64,000 nt of DNA. It comes from Pseudomonas argentinensis (GTDB taxonomy: Bacteria > Pseudomonadota > Gammaproteobacteria > Pseudomonadales > Pseudomonadaceae). Position numbers and translations under genes: made by a program. The notes beneath the pieces were generated by a model. That model saw only the letters and a list, made by a program, of their open reading frames with translations, was not told the origin of the DNA and did no database searches. Shown here piece after piece: positions 29,070 to 38,763 of the stretch. The stretch spans positions 744,001-808,000 of the forward strand of contig NZ_CP056087.1 in the NCBI RefSeq assembly GCF_001839655.2, written 5' to 3'. Every line of letters begins with the position of its first letter. Position 1 is the first letter of the stretch.

Positions 29070-29234
29070 AGCATCACCTCTTCATACAGGGCCATGGAGG
29101 CGGCCAGAATAGCGGCTTTGCCGGCCCGGGGAAAACCACGCGACTGGCCGCCGTGCAGTCCCGCCCGAGCGCGTTGCCGCTGTCGCGAGCTTTGTGGAAC
29201 AATGCGGTGACATGCGTTTACGAGGTTGTGTGCC

Positions 29235-29714
29235 GTGATCGATCCTGATGGTTTTCGCCCCAACGTCGGCATCATTCTCACCAATGATGTTGGCCAGGTG
29301 CTTTGGGCGCGTCGAATTAACCAGGATGCCTGGCAGTTCCCGCAAGGCGGTATCAATGACCGCGAGTCGCCGGAAGAAGCGTTGTACCGCGAACTCAACG
29401 AGGAGGTGGGCCTGGAAGAGCAGGACGTGAAAATTCTCGCCTGCACCCGGGGCTGGTTGAGGTATCGTCTGCCCCAGCGCCTGGTGCGCACGCATAGCCA
29501 GCCGCTGTGCATCGGCCAGAAACAGAAGTGGTTCCTGCTGCGCCTGACCTCCGATGAGCAACGGGTGCGTATGGACCTGACCGGCAAGCCGGAGTTCGAC
29601 GGCTGGCGCTGGGTCAGTTATTGGTACCCGTTGGGGCAGGTGGTTACATTCAAGCGCGAAGTCTACCGTCGCGCACTCAAGGAACTCGCACCGCGCCTGT
29701 TGGCACGGGATTAG
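29235..29714 (+). CDS. rppH: RNA pyrophosphohydrolase
   Basis: RppH removes pyrophosphate from mRNA 5' ends and so triggers RNase E decay. The 159-residue Nudix enzyme shows the Nudix box [20 protein letters not shown] followed by VGL, and the start [14 protein letters not shown] is nearly invariant. Translation is taken from GTG 29235; an upstream in-frame codon would add three residues. It lies 10 bases before ptsP, the usual rppH-ptsP operon. Confidence 0.96.
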   Translation: MIDPDGFRPNVGIILTNDVGQVLWARRINQDAWQFPQGGINDRESPEEALYRELNEEVGLEEQDVKILACTRGWLRYRLPQRLVRTHSQPLCIGQKQKWFLLRLTSDEQRVRMDLTGKPEFDGWRWVSYWYPLGQVVTFKREVYRRALKELAPRLLARD

Positions 29715-29724
29715 GCAGGTCAGC

Positions 29725-32004
29725 ATGCTCAACACGCTGCGCAAGATCGTCCAGGAAGTGAATGCCGCCAAGGATCTCAAGGCGGCGCTGGGCATCATCG
29801 TGCAGCGCGTCAAGGAGACCATGGGCACCCAGGTGTGCTCGGTCTACCTGCTCGACCCGGAGACCAACCGCTTCGTGCTGATGGCCACCGACGGCCTCAA
29901 CAAGCGCTCGATCGGCAAGGTCAGCATGGCCCGCAACGAGGGTCTGGTCGGCCTGGTCGGTACCCGCGAAGAGCCGCTGAACCTCGAAAACGCCTCCGAA
30001 CATCCCCGTTACCGCTACTTCGCCGAAACCGGTGAGGAGCGCTATGCCTCCTTTCTCGGCTCACCAATCATCCACCACCGTCGGGTAATGGGCGTGCTGG
30101 TGGTGCAGCAGAAGGAGCGCCGCCAGTTCGACGAAGGCGAGGAAGCCTTCCTGGTCACCATGAGTGCGCAGCTCGCCGGGGTGATCGCCCATGCCGAGGC
30201 CACCGGGTCGATCCGCGGCCTGGGCAAACAGGGCAAGGGCATTCAGGAGGCCAAGTTCGTCGGCGTGCCGGGCTCGCCCGGTGCGGCGGTCGGTACCGCC
30301 GTGGTGGTGCTGCCGCCTGCCGACCTGGAAGTGGTGCCGGACAAGAGCATCGACGACATCGATGCCGAGCTGAAACTGTTCCAGAACGCTCTGGAGGGCG
30401 TGCGCGCCGACATGCGCAACCTTTCCGAGCGCATGGCCACCCAGCTGCGCCCGGAAGAGCGCGCGCTGTTCGACGTCTACCAGATGATGCTCGAAGACGC
30501 GGCCCTCGGTAACGAGGTGGTCAACGTCATCAAGACCGGCCAGTGGGCCCAGGGCGCCCTGCGCCACGTGGTCAGCGAGCACATCAACCGTTTCGAACTG
30601 ATGGACGACGCCTACCTGCGCGAGCGCGCCTCGGATGTGCGTGACCTGGGCCGTCGCCTGCTCGCCTACCTGCAGCAGGCCCGCCAGCAGACCCTGGTGT
30701 ACCCGGACAACTGCATCCTGGTCGCCGAGGAACTGTCGCCGGCCATGCTCGGTGAAGTGCCGGAAGGCAAGCTGGTCGGCCTGGTGTCGGTGCAGGGCTC
30801 GGGCAACTCCCACGTGGCAATCTTCGCCCGGGCCATGGGTATTCCCACGGTGATGGGCGCGGTCGAGCTACCGTACTCGAAGATCGACGGCATCCAGCTG
30901 ATCGTCGACGGTTATCACGGCGAAGTATTCACCAACCCCAGCGAGATCCTGCGCAAGCAGTATGCCGATGTGGTCGAGGAGGATCGCCAGCTTACCAAGG
31001 GTCTCGACGCCCTGCGCGCGCTGCCCTGCGAGACCCTCGACGGCCATCACATGCCGCTGTGGGTCAACACCGGCCTGCTCGCCGATGTGGTGCGCGCCCA
31101 GGAGCGCGGCGCCGAGGGCGTTGGCCTGTACCGCACCGAAGTGCCGTTCATGATCAAGGACCGCTTCCCCAGCGAGAAGGAACAGCTGGCCATCTACCGC
31201 GAACAGCTGACCGCCTTCCATCCGCTGCCGGTGACCATGCGCACCCTGGACGTCGGCGGCGACAAGGGGCTGAGCTACTTCCCGATCAAGGAAGAGAACC
31301 CTTTCCTCGGCTGGCGCGGCATCCGCGTGACCCTCGACCACCCGGAAATCTTCCTGGTGCAGGTGCGCGCCATGCTCAAGGCCAGCGAGGGCCTGAATAA
31401 CCTGCGCATTCTGCTGCCGATGATTTCCGGCATCCAGGAGCTGGAAGAGTCGCTGCACCTGATTCACCGCGCCTGGGGCGAGGTGCGCGATGAAGGCACC
31501 GACGTACCCTTGCCGCCGATTGGCGTGATGATCGAGATTCCCGCCGCGGTCTACCAGACCCGCGACCTGGCCCGCCAGGTGGACTTCCTGTCGGTCGGCT
31601 CCAACGACCTGACCCAGTACCTGCTGGCCGTGGATCGCAACAACCCGCGGGTCGCCGACCTCTACGACTTCCTCCACCCAGCGGTGCTGCAGGCGCTGAC
31701 CAAGGTGGTCGAGGACGCCCATGCCGAAGGCAAGCCGGTGAGCATCTGCGGCGAGATGGCCGGCGACCCGAGCGCCGCCGTGCTGCTGATGGCCATGGGC
31801 TTCGACAGCCTGTCGATGAACGCCACCAACCTGCCCAAGGTGAAGTGGCTGCTGCGCCAGATCAGCCTGAGCAAGGCCAAGGACCTGCTTGGCCAGGCCA
31901 TGCGCATCGACAACCCGCAGGTTATCCACAGCACCCTGCAGCTGGCCCTGCGCAACCTGGGCCTCGGCCGGATGATCAACCCGGCGTCGGGTATTCAGGC
32001 TTAA
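29725..32004 (+). CDS. ptsP: Phosphoenolpyruvate-protein phosphotransferase PtsP (EI-Ntr)
   Basis: PtsP takes phosphate from PEP and passes it to NPr (PtsO), heading the nitrogen PTS. The 759-residue protein has an N-terminal GAF domain (about 1-150), then enzyme I domains: the phospho-histidine region QGSGNSHVAIFARAMG (His363), and the PEP-binding barrel with GLYRTEVPFM, SVGSNDLTQY and SICGEMAGDP. The GAF domain is the site at which glutamine is thought to inhibit EI-Ntr. In Pseudomonas PtsP affects virulence and tolerance traits. Confidence 0.97.
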   Translation: MLNTLRKIVQEVNAAKDLKAALGIIVQRVKETMGTQVCSVYLLDPETNRFVLMATDGLNKRSIGKVSMARNEGLVGLVGTREEPLNLENASEHPRYRYFAETGEERYASFLGSPIIHHRRVMGVLVVQQKERRQFDEGEEAFLVTMSAQLAGVIAHAEATGSIRGLGKQGKGIQEAKFVGVPGSPGAAVGTAVVVLPPADLEVVPDKSIDDIDAELKLFQNALEGVRADMRNLSERMATQLRPEERALFDVYQMMLEDAALGNEVVNVIKTGQWAQGALRHVVSEHINRFELMDDAYLRERASDVRDLGRRLLAYLQQARQQTLVYPDNCILVAEELSPAMLGEVPEGKLVGLVSVQGSGNSHVAIFARAMGIPTVMGAVELPYSKIDGIQLIVDGYHGEVFTNPSEILRKQYADVVEEDRQLTKGLDALRALPCETLDGHHMPLWVNTGLLADVVRAQERGAEGVGLYRTEVPFMIKDRFPSEKEQLAIYREQLTAFHPLPVTMRTLDVGGDKGLSYFPIKEENPFLGWRGIRVTLDHPEIFLVQVRAMLKASEGLNNLRILLPMISGIQELEESLHLIHRAWGEVRDEGTDVPLPPIGVMIEIPAAVYQTRDLARQVDFLSVGSNDLTQYLLAVDRNNPRVADLYDFLHPAVLQALTKVVEDAHAEGKPVSICGEMAGDPSAAVLLMAMGFDSLSMNATNLPKVKWLLRQISLSKAKDLLGQAMRIDNPQVIHSTLQLALRNLGLGRMINPASGIQA

Positions 32005-32025
32005 CGGCGGGAGTTGGCGGTTTAT

Positions 32026-32094
32026 CTGTGGGGCGGGCCATGCCCGCGAAAGCATCATGGGTATGGACTAGGCGTCCCCGCCCGTTCCCATAAC
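32026..32094. repeat. REP-type palindrome, TGTGGG class with central GGACTAGGCG
   Basis: TGTGGGGCGGGCCATGCCCG opens the unit and CGTCCCCGCCCGTTCCCATA closes it, with ATGGACTAGGCG in the middle (CTAG at 32068). The same organisation occurs at 53485-53549 and, interrupted by a mobile element at CTAG, at 46744-47114. It separates the convergent ptsP and NRDE genes. Confidence 0.72.
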
Positions 32095-32120
32095 AGAGGT
32101 CAGCGACAGCTCTCGCCCCT

Positions 32121-32867
32121 CTAGCGCTCGAAGCGCACCTCACCAATCGACGTACCTTCAGGCCCAAAACTGCGCTCGATGATCCGCCGCCTTCCATCGG
32201 CATACGTGAACAGCAACGTGCTGGCGCGGGTGCCGTAGTTCGGGCTGGTGATGAACACGCTGCCGAGCAGGCGCTCCAGATCCAGGCCCACGCCGGTATC
32301 CGGTAGCGCCGTATCGTCGGGCTTCTTGGCGTCGGCCAGGAGCGCGAACAGCGCCTGCTCATCCGGTGCGTCGAGCGTTGCGGCAAGTGCTGCCTTGGCA
32401 CGTTCGAGCTTGGGCCAGGGCGTATCCAATGCTGCATTGGAAACGCCATGGATGCCGGCGGGCAGCGCCTGGGCCTGCCCGCTGTGGGAATTGAAGTGCC
32501 ACAGCGCGTGGCGGTCGCCGACCAGCAGGTTGAAGCCGCTGTATTCATCCGCCTCACGGCACAGCTGGTTCAGAAAAGCCTCCGGCCCCTGGTTTCCCTG
32601 CAGAAAGCGCAGCGGCAGTTCGCCGCGTGAGCGGGAGCCCTGCTCAGCCTGCGGGTCTCGGATATTGGTGAGAGCGGCAAAGCGGCCATCGGGGCCGATG
32701 CCCAGCCAGGTGCCGCCGGCCTGCAGGTCGCGCCCGGCGATCAGGCCGGGCGTCTGCGGCCACTCGGCCATGGCCGCGGTCGGGCGGGCATGGAATTCAT
32801 CGCGGTTGGCGGCGACCAGCAAGGGAAGGCTGTGGCCTGGACGCCAGGCGAGGACGATCAGGCACAT
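32121..32867 (-). CDS. NRDE (TANGO2) family protein
   Basis: A 248-residue protein opening MCLIVLAWRPGHSLPLLVAANRDE, with the NRDE motif at about 21-24. TWLGIGPDGRFAALTNIRDP and the FNLLVGDRHALWHFNSHS and GVSNAALDTPWPKL stretches are typical of the NRDE/TANGO2 family. The N-terminal cysteine resembles Ntn-hydrolase nucleophiles. Function in bacteria is unclear; roles in haem handling have been proposed. It overlaps the preceding minus-strand gene by 10 bases, implying coupling. Confidence 0.85.
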   Translation of the reverse strand: MCLIVLAWRPGHSLPLLVAANRDEFHARPTAAMAEWPQTPGLIAGRDLQAGGTWLGIGPDGRFAALTNIRDPQAEQGSRSRGELPLRFLQGNQGPEAFLNQLCREADEYSGFNLLVGDRHALWHFNSHSGQAQALPAGIHGVSNAALDTPWPKLERAKAALAATLDAPDEQALFALLADAKKPDDTALPDTGVGLDLERLLGSVFITSPNYGTRASTLLFTYADGRRRIIERSFGPEGTSIGEVRFER

Positions 32868-33235
32868 GGCTTTTTGAGGCAGGCGTGTACGCCTGCTGCG
32901 TCGAGTGGTGCGCCGACATGTACCGCGACCTTGCTGGCGCCACTGCCTTTGCCCAGCTCCAGCAATATGCGCTCTTCGACCTGCGAGAGGCCGCCTTCCA
33001 GCCGTTCCAGCGGATGCACGACCAGGCGCGGCGGTAGGCTTAGACGCATGAAACGTTTGCGGATTACCGCTGCGACCGCCTCTTTGATCAGCCGATCCGC
33101 GACGCCGAAGTCGGCCACTAGCAGGCGTACGTTGCTGAATGGCGGGTCGGCGCGCAATTGCAGCTCATTGCCGCTTTCCAGGTGAATGATGTGCAACTGA
33201 TCGCAGGCCATACGCAAATAGAGGGTGTTGAACAC
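32858..33235 (-). CDS. Short MreB-related protein (rod shape-determining protein family, uncertain)
   Basis: A 125-residue product from GTG 33235 (the frame is open to 33349). The strand LYLRMACDQLHIIHLESG, an internal VRLLVADF, then PRLVVHPLERLEGGLSQVEERILLELG and SKVAVHVG recall a family of short Pseudomonas proteins annotated as rod shape-determining protein, which keep only part of the actin-like fold. ATP-binding motifs of true MreB are not visible. It is translationally coupled to the NRDE gene and divergent from the TauE permease. Both the start and the family are tentative. Confidence 0.5.
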   Translation of the reverse strand: MFNTLYLRMACDQLHIIHLESGNELQLRADPPFSNVRLLVADFGVADRLIKEAVAAVIRKRFMRLSLPPRLVVHPLERLEGGLSQVEERILLELGKGSGASKVAVHVGAPLDAAGVHACLKKPCA

Positions 33236-33347
33236 AGCGGTTTCTCGTCCCTGGAAAGTGCCACTGTACGCAAAGCCATCAATCGTCGTGAAGTAGAGTG
33301 CATGGCCGGCTTCCGTTACCATGCCGCATCGCTTCGCAGAGCACACC

Positions 33348-34130
33348 ATGATCTTCCTTCTCTACATCCTGCTCGGTGCCGCGGCGGGCCTGCTGGCCGG
33401 GCTGTTTGGCGTCGGTGGCGGCATGATCATCGTGCCGGTGCTGATCTTCGCCTTTACCGCCCAGGGTTTCGATGCCTCGGTGCTGACCCATATGGCGGTA
33501 GGCACCTCGCTGGCGACCATTCTGTTCACCTCGGTCAATGCGGTGCGCGAGCACCACAGCCGTGGCGCGGTACGCTGGGGGCTGTTCGTCTGGCTGACCG
33601 TGGGGATCGTGCTGGGCTCGGCGCTGGGGGCGCTGACGGCGGAATCCATCGACGGCCTGGTGCTGCAGAAGATCATTGGTGTGTTCGCCCTGTGCGTCGC
33701 CTTGCAACTGGCGCTGGACCTCAAGCCCAGGGCCAGCCGCGAGGTGCCCGGCAAGGTCGGGCTGGGCACTGCCGGTGGCGTGATCGGTTGGGCTTCGGCG
33801 ATCATCGGCATTGGTGGTGGCTCGTTGACCGTACCCTTCCTGACCTGGCGCGGTGTGTCCGTGCAGCAGGCGGTGGCGACCTCATCGGCCTGTGGCTGGC
33901 CGATCGCCGCGGCCGGCGCCCTGAGTTACTTGTGGCTGGGTTGGGGTGACGCGCGTCTGCCTCACTGGAGCTTTGGTTACGTGTACCTGCCGGCGCTGCT
34001 TGGCATTGCCCTGACCAGCGTGTTTTTCGCCCGCACCGGCGCTCGCTTGGCCCATCGCCTGTCGCCGCGGGTGCTCAAGCGCCTGTTCGCGCTGTTGCTG
34101 TTTATCGTCGGCCTGAATTTTCTGTTGTGA
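33348..34130 (+). CDS. Sulfite exporter TauE/SafE family protein
   Basis: A 260-residue membrane permease with about eight hydrophobic helices. The N-terminal GLLAGLFGVGGGMIIVPVL and the mid-protein repeat GWASAIIGIGGGSLTVPFL are the paired GxGGG signatures of the TauE/SafE (DUF81) family, which exports sulfite or organosulfonates. Substrate not determined. It sits 9 bases before lgt and could be co-transcribed with lgt-thyA, as PA0340-PA0342 appear to be. Confidence 0.9.
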   Translation: MIFLLYILLGAAAGLLAGLFGVGGGMIIVPVLIFAFTAQGFDASVLTHMAVGTSLATILFTSVNAVREHHSRGAVRWGLFVWLTVGIVLGSALGALTAESIDGLVLQKIIGVFALCVALQLALDLKPRASREVPGKVGLGTAGGVIGWASAIIGIGGGSLTVPFLTWRGVSVQQAVATSSACGWPIAAAGALSYLWLGWGDARLPHWSFGYVYLPALLGIALTSVFFARTGARLAHRLSPRVLKRLFALLLFIVGLNFLL

Positions 34131-34139
34131 GGAATCCTG

Positions 34140-34936
34140 ATGCTGCCTTACCCGAATATTGACCCGGTCGCCCTCGACCTGGGGTTCCTGCAGATTCACT
34201 GGTACGGCCTGATGTATCTGGTCGGCATCGGTGGCGCCTGGTTCCTCGCCTCGCGGCGCCTGCACGCCTTCGACCCGACCTGGAGCAAGGAGAAACTCTC
34301 CGACCTGGTGTTCTGGGTGGCGATGGGGGTGATCGTCGGTGGGCGCCTGGGCTACGTGCTGTTCTACGACCTGCCAGCCTATATCGCCAACCCGCTGCTG
34401 ATTCTCGAAGTATGGAAGGGCGGCATGTCGTTCCACGGCGGCCTGATCGGCGTGATGCTGGCCACCCTGTGGTTCGCCAAGCGCAACGGCAAGAGCTTCT
34501 TCGAACTGATGGACTTCATCGCGCCGCTGGTGCCGATCGGCCTGGCCGCCGGGCGTATCGGCAACTTCATCAATGCCGAGTTGTGGGGCAAGGTCAGCGA
34601 CGTGCCCTGGGCCATGGTGTTCCCGACCGGCGGGCCGGAGCCGCGCCATCCGTCGCAGCTGTATCAGTTCGCCCTGGAAGGCGTGGCGCTGTTCACCATC
34701 CTCTGGTTCTACTCGCGCAAACCGCGCCCGACCATGGCGGTCTCCGGCCTGTTCGCGGTGTGCTACGGCATCTTCCGCTTTATCGTCGAGTTCGTTCGCG
34801 TGCCCGATGCCCAGCTCGGTTACCTGGCGTGGGGCTGGCTGACCATGGGCCAGGTGCTCTGTGTACCGATGGTGCTCGCCGGCCTGGGCCTGATGGTCTA
34901 TGCCTACAAGCGCCAGACCACTGTGGAGGTGGTGCG

Positions 34937-34940
<4 letters not shown>
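34140..34940 (+). CDS. lgt: Phosphatidylglycerol-prolipoprotein diacylglyceryl transferase
   Basis: Lgt adds diacylglycerol to the lipobox cysteine of prolipoproteins at the inner membrane. The 266-residue protein has seven membrane helices and the key motifs: the essential His-Gly-Gly-Leu segment [11 protein letters not shown] and the Lgt signature [22 protein letters not shown] and a later [14 protein letters not shown] are also conserved. Its TGA stop overlaps the thyA start (ATGA), so thyA is translationally coupled. Confidence 0.97.
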
Positions 34941-35731
<791 letters not shown>

Positions 35732-35738
35732 GCCGCTT

Positions 35739-35814
35739 CCCGGGTATCGCTTCGCTCAACCCAGGCTACGCTAAGCAAAACCGTAGCCTGGGTTAGCCGA
35801 AGGCGTATCCGGGG
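35739..35814. repeat. Extragenic palindrome, TAGCCTGGGT class (long form)
   Basis: A large inverted repeat: GGGTATCGCTTCGCTCAACC with CAGGCTACG on the left and CGTAGCCTGGGTTAGCCGAA with GGCGTATCC on the right, loop CTAAGCAAAAC. It lies between the convergent thyA and the 35825-36154 gene and probably terminates both. It is related to 27836-27890. Confidence 0.8.
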
Positions 35815-35824
35815 ATCAAATCGC

Positions 35825-36154
35825 TCACTTTCGTAGCGCGAAACGCTCGGCGATTTCCTCGATGCGTTCGCGTGGCCCGCTGAGTGTCCACTCGAACCAG
35901 TTGTCCCACTCCAGCCTCAGCTCTTCCAGGCCACGGCGCAGGCGGTAGCTGTCGTAGTCGATGCCTTTGTCGAACGCCAGCGGGCTGTATTGTGCGACCT
36001 GTCGCCAGCCCTCGGCCTTGAGGCTCTGCAGAATCCGGTTGCCGACCGCGGTGTCGATAGCTTCCAGGGTCACCTGATCGGCCGTATCCACCGGCTGCCG
36101 CTCCAGGCGACGGCGCTCCAGCCACTGGCGAAGTCTATCCAGCCGCCCACTCAT
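35825..36154 (-). CDS. Conserved hypothetical protein
   Basis: A 109-residue soluble, charged protein (start MSGRLDRLRQWLERRRLERQ). No domain is recognised. It is rich in tryptophan, arginine and glutamate (GLEELRLEWDNWFEWTLSG), and lacks a signal peptide or membrane helix. The ATG overlaps the stop of the upstream LysR-type gene (ATGA at 36151-36154), so the two are translationally coupled. The longer open frame back to 36430 overlaps the LysR gene and is rejected. Confidence 0.7.
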   Translation of the reverse strand: MSGRLDRLRQWLERRRLERQPVDTADQVTLEAIDTAVGNRILQSLKAEGWRQVAQYSPLAFDKGIDYDSYRLRRGLEELRLEWDNWFEWTLSGPRERIEEIAERFALRK

Positions 36155-37074
36155 GGCGATGGCCCCTTGCCCAGCCCCTCGGCCAGGTGGTCGATCAGCA
36201 CCCGCAGCTTGGGCGGCAGGTGGCGGGTCGGGTGGTAGAGAATCCATGCGGTGCCCTGGTAGGAGCCGGTGTAGCGCCACTGCGGCAGCACCCGCACCAG
36301 CTCGCCGCTGGCCAGCGCCGCGGCGGCGGTGAAGTGCGGCAGGCAGGTGATGCCCAGGTGACCGAGCACCGCGTTCAGGCGCACTTCGCTGTGGTTGCTG
36401 GCGAAGCGGCCGCTCACCGCCACCACGCACTGCTCCGGCCCGTTGCTGAAATGCCAGCGGTGGTCGTCCGGGGTTTCATCCAGATACAGGCAGGCATGGC
36501 GCACCAGCTCGCCCGGGTGCTGGGGCGTGCCATGACGCTGCAGGTAGGTGGGGCTGGCACACAGCAGCTGCTGGACATTGCACAGCGGCCGACCCGCCAG
36601 GGTTGGCGGCGGCTGGTCGGTGATGCTCACCAGCAGGTCGAACTGCTCGCTGATCAAATCCGGGCTGCGGTCACTGAGGTTGAGGCTGACGTCCACTTCC
36701 GGGTAGCGCTGCAGAAAATCCTCGATAAGCGGCATCACCAGAAAACGACCGAAAGCCTTGGGCACGCTCAGGCGTACCCGGCCACGCGGTTGGCTCATCA
36801 GCCGCTCGCCCACATCCAGGGCGGCCTGGGCGGCGTCGAGCATGTCCTTGCAGCGCTCGAACACCTCGCTGCCGGCTTCGCTCAGGCGCAGGCGCCGTGT
36901 GGTGCGCTCCAGCAGCCGCACGCCGAGGGTCTGCTCGAGGTGGGCGATCTGCCGGCTCACCGCCGACGCCGTGCTGCCCTGCTGGCGAGCGGCGGCAGAG
37001 AAGCTGCCGGCCTCGACCACGCGCACGAAGATGGCCAGATAGGGAAGCAGTTGCGGTGTCAGATTCGTGCGCAT
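36151..37074 (-). CDS. LysR family transcriptional regulator
   Basis: A 307-residue LysR-type regulator. The N-terminal winged helix-turn-helix (about 5-65) contains VEAGSFSAAARQQGSTASAVSRQIAHLE. The effector-binding domain follows (RVRLSVPKAFGRFLVMPLIEDFLQRYPEV). It is divergent from a DMT-family exporter with a 90-base gap, so it plausibly controls that exporter and itself. The inducer is unknown. Confidence 0.92.
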   Translation of the reverse strand: MRTNLTPQLLPYLAIFVRVVEAGSFSAAARQQGSTASAVSRQIAHLEQTLGVRLLERTTRRLRLSEAGSEVFERCKDMLDAAQAALDVGERLMSQPRGRVRLSVPKAFGRFLVMPLIEDFLQRYPEVDVSLNLSDRSPDLISEQFDLLVSITDQPPPTLAGRPLCNVQQLLCASPTYLQRHGTPQHPGELVRHACLYLDETPDDHRWHFSNGPEQCVVAVSGRFASNHSEVRLNAVLGHLGITCLPHFTAAAALASGELVRVLPQWRYTGSYQGTAWILYHPTRHLPPKLRVLIDHLAEGLGKGPSP

Positions 37075-37164
37075 GGGGAACAGGTCTTGTTCGAAGTTGA
37101 CGGATTATCACGCCCAGGGACGCAATGGACAATGCGCGCCTCACCGATTGCAGGAAGTATCCCC

Positions 37165-38046
37165 ATGTCCACCCTGGTTAGCCGTTCCCCGTCGCGCCTG
37201 CTGCAGGCCAGCGATGTGCTCTTGCTGCTGGTCGCCATGGTCTGGGGCACCAGCTATGGCGTGGCCAAGGAGGCGCTGGTGTTTTATCCGGTGCTGGGTT
37301 TTCTCGCCGTGCGCTTCTGCCTGACCTTCGTGATTCTGCTCCCGCAGTTGCGTGGCGAAGGGCGCCAGGCCTGGGCGCCGGGCATTCCGCTGGGCGGCGT
37401 GATGCTGGCGATCTTCCTGTGCGAAACCTATGGCGTGTTGCACACCTCGGCGAGCAATGCGGCGTTCCTGATCAGCCTGTGCGTGGTCATCACGCCGTTC
37501 GTGGAGTGGTTGATGTTCGACCGCAGGCCTGACTCGCGCCTGCTGCCAGCGGTTGCGCTGTCGCTGTTCGGCACCTGGCTGCTCAGCGGCGGCGTCGACC
37601 TGCAATTCAACCTCGGCGACGGCCTGATGCTGATGGCGGCGCTGCTGCGCGCCGTGCTGGTGTGCCTGACCGGGCGGCTGACCGCCCACACCCAGGTGCC
37701 GGCCCTGGCGCTGACCGCAGTGCAGACCGGGGTGATCGGTGTTGGCTGCCTGCTGCTTGGCGTAATCGTCCTGCCGGGCGGTTTGCCGGCACTGCCGACA
37801 GAGCCGGCGTTCTGGATCGGCACCCTGTACCTAGTGCTGTTCGCCACGCTGTTCGCCTTTTTCGTGCAGAACTACGCGCTGCGCCGCAGCAGCCCGACCC
37901 GGGTGTCGCTGTTGACGGGCAGCGAGCCGCTGTTCGGTGCGCTGTTCGCGGCGCTCTGGCTCAGCGAACAACTGAGCGTGCAGGCATGGATCGGCGGCTT
38001 GCTGATCGTCGCGGCGACGCTGTGGACCAGCCTGCTCAGGCGCTGA
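37165..38046 (+). CDS. DMT superfamily (EamA) transporter
   Basis: A 293-residue protein with ten predicted membrane helices and two EamA repeats (VAMVWGTSYGVAKEAL at about 22-37 and the C-terminal SPTRVSLLTGSEPLFGALFAALWLSE). Members export amino acids or other metabolites. The ATG at 37165 follows CAGGAAGTATCCCC; the frame is open well upstream but that lies antisense to the LysR gene. The substrate is unknown; the divergent regulator suggests an inducible efflux role. Confidence 0.9.
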   Translation: MSTLVSRSPSRLLQASDVLLLLVAMVWGTSYGVAKEALVFYPVLGFLAVRFCLTFVILLPQLRGEGRQAWAPGIPLGGVMLAIFLCETYGVLHTSASNAAFLISLCVVITPFVEWLMFDRRPDSRLLPAVALSLFGTWLLSGGVDLQFNLGDGLMLMAALLRAVLVCLTGRLTAHTQVPALALTAVQTGVIGVGCLLLGVIVLPGGLPALPTEPAFWIGTLYLVLFATLFAFFVQNYALRRSSPTRVSLLTGSEPLFGALFAALWLSEQLSVQAWIGGLLIVAATLWTSLLRR

Positions 38047-38153
38047 GTTGAGGTGATTGTTCGTGGTGGAAGGGTCGGGCCGCGTAGGTGAGGCGTCTTC
38101 CACCCTACGGGGCGATACCCACAGATGGTCGCGCGCATGGCGCGCTCCCACAG

Positions 38154-38474
38154 TCAAACGCCATTGCCAGGATGCAGATGGATGGCCAGCCACAGTGCGC
38201 CGTCGCTGGTGCGCTCCACCCGGTGCGCTGTGCCGGCGGGCAGAAACAGGTGATCGCCAGCGGTCAGCTCGACAGCTTCTCCCGCTACCGTCATGCGCGC
38301 TTCGCCGCGGGCCAGCAGCACCCATTCATCCTGCTCCTGCACGTAGTCAACCGACTCGATACGCGACGAGCTGAGGATGCGCTCGATCACCAGGTTGCGA
38401 TGGCTCAGCAGGGTGTCGAAGCGCTCGCCCTGGGCAGGCGGCGCGCTGTCGTGGAACAGGTTGGCGATGGGCAT
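38154..38474 (-). CDS. Cupin domain-containing protein
   Basis: A 106-residue single-domain cupin. The two cupin motifs are seen in VQEQDEWVLLARGEARMTV and GDHLFLPAGTAHRVERT, although the first motif lacks the usual HxH pair (it reads QDEW). Metal binding is therefore uncertain. The start MPIANLFHDSAPPA at 38474 is 16 bases after the preceding small gene, so it belongs to the DUF2868-GTPase operon. Confidence 0.78.
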   Translation of the reverse strand: MPIANLFHDSAPPAQGERFDTLLSHRNLVIERILSSSRIESVDYVQEQDEWVLLARGEARMTVAGEAVELTAGDHLFLPAGTAHRVERTSDGALWLAIHLHPGNGV

Positions 38475-38490
38475 CGGTCTGGGCTCGGGT

Positions 38491-38763
38491 TCAGCGGCGG
38501 CCGGGTCTGGGCACCCCGGCAACCAGCAGGTGGTGGTGATCACGGCAGTAGAGTTCCTCGTACCAGCCGTAATGCGGGTCGTTGCAATGGCCATGTTGCA
38601 GGCAGGCCGGCAGGTGCTTGAGGTCGCTCTTGAAATCCTCGCTCAGGGCGGCGAACAGCGAGTCCGGCTGCGGCCAGCCGGCGCGATGGGGCGCCTGGCC
38701 GAGGCTGTTGCCCAAACGCAGCTCGCGCTTGAGGATGGCGGCCAGCTCGCTACACAGGCTCAT
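38491..38763 (-). CDS. Small hypothetical protein rich in His and Cys
   Basis: A 90-residue protein beginning MSLCSELAAILKRELRLGN. Its second half concentrates potential metal ligands: ACLQHGHCNDPHYGW followed by YCRDHHHLLV. No family is recognised. The ATG overlaps the stop of the upstream DUF3482 GTPase (ATGA), so it is translationally coupled. The reading frame upstream of this ATG runs antisense-free into the GTPase and is not used. Confidence 0.65.
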   Translation of the reverse strand: MSLCSELAAILKRELRLGNSLGQAPHRAGWPQPDSLFAALSEDFKSDLKHLPACLQHGHCNDPHYGWYEELYCRDHHHLLVAGVPRPGRR

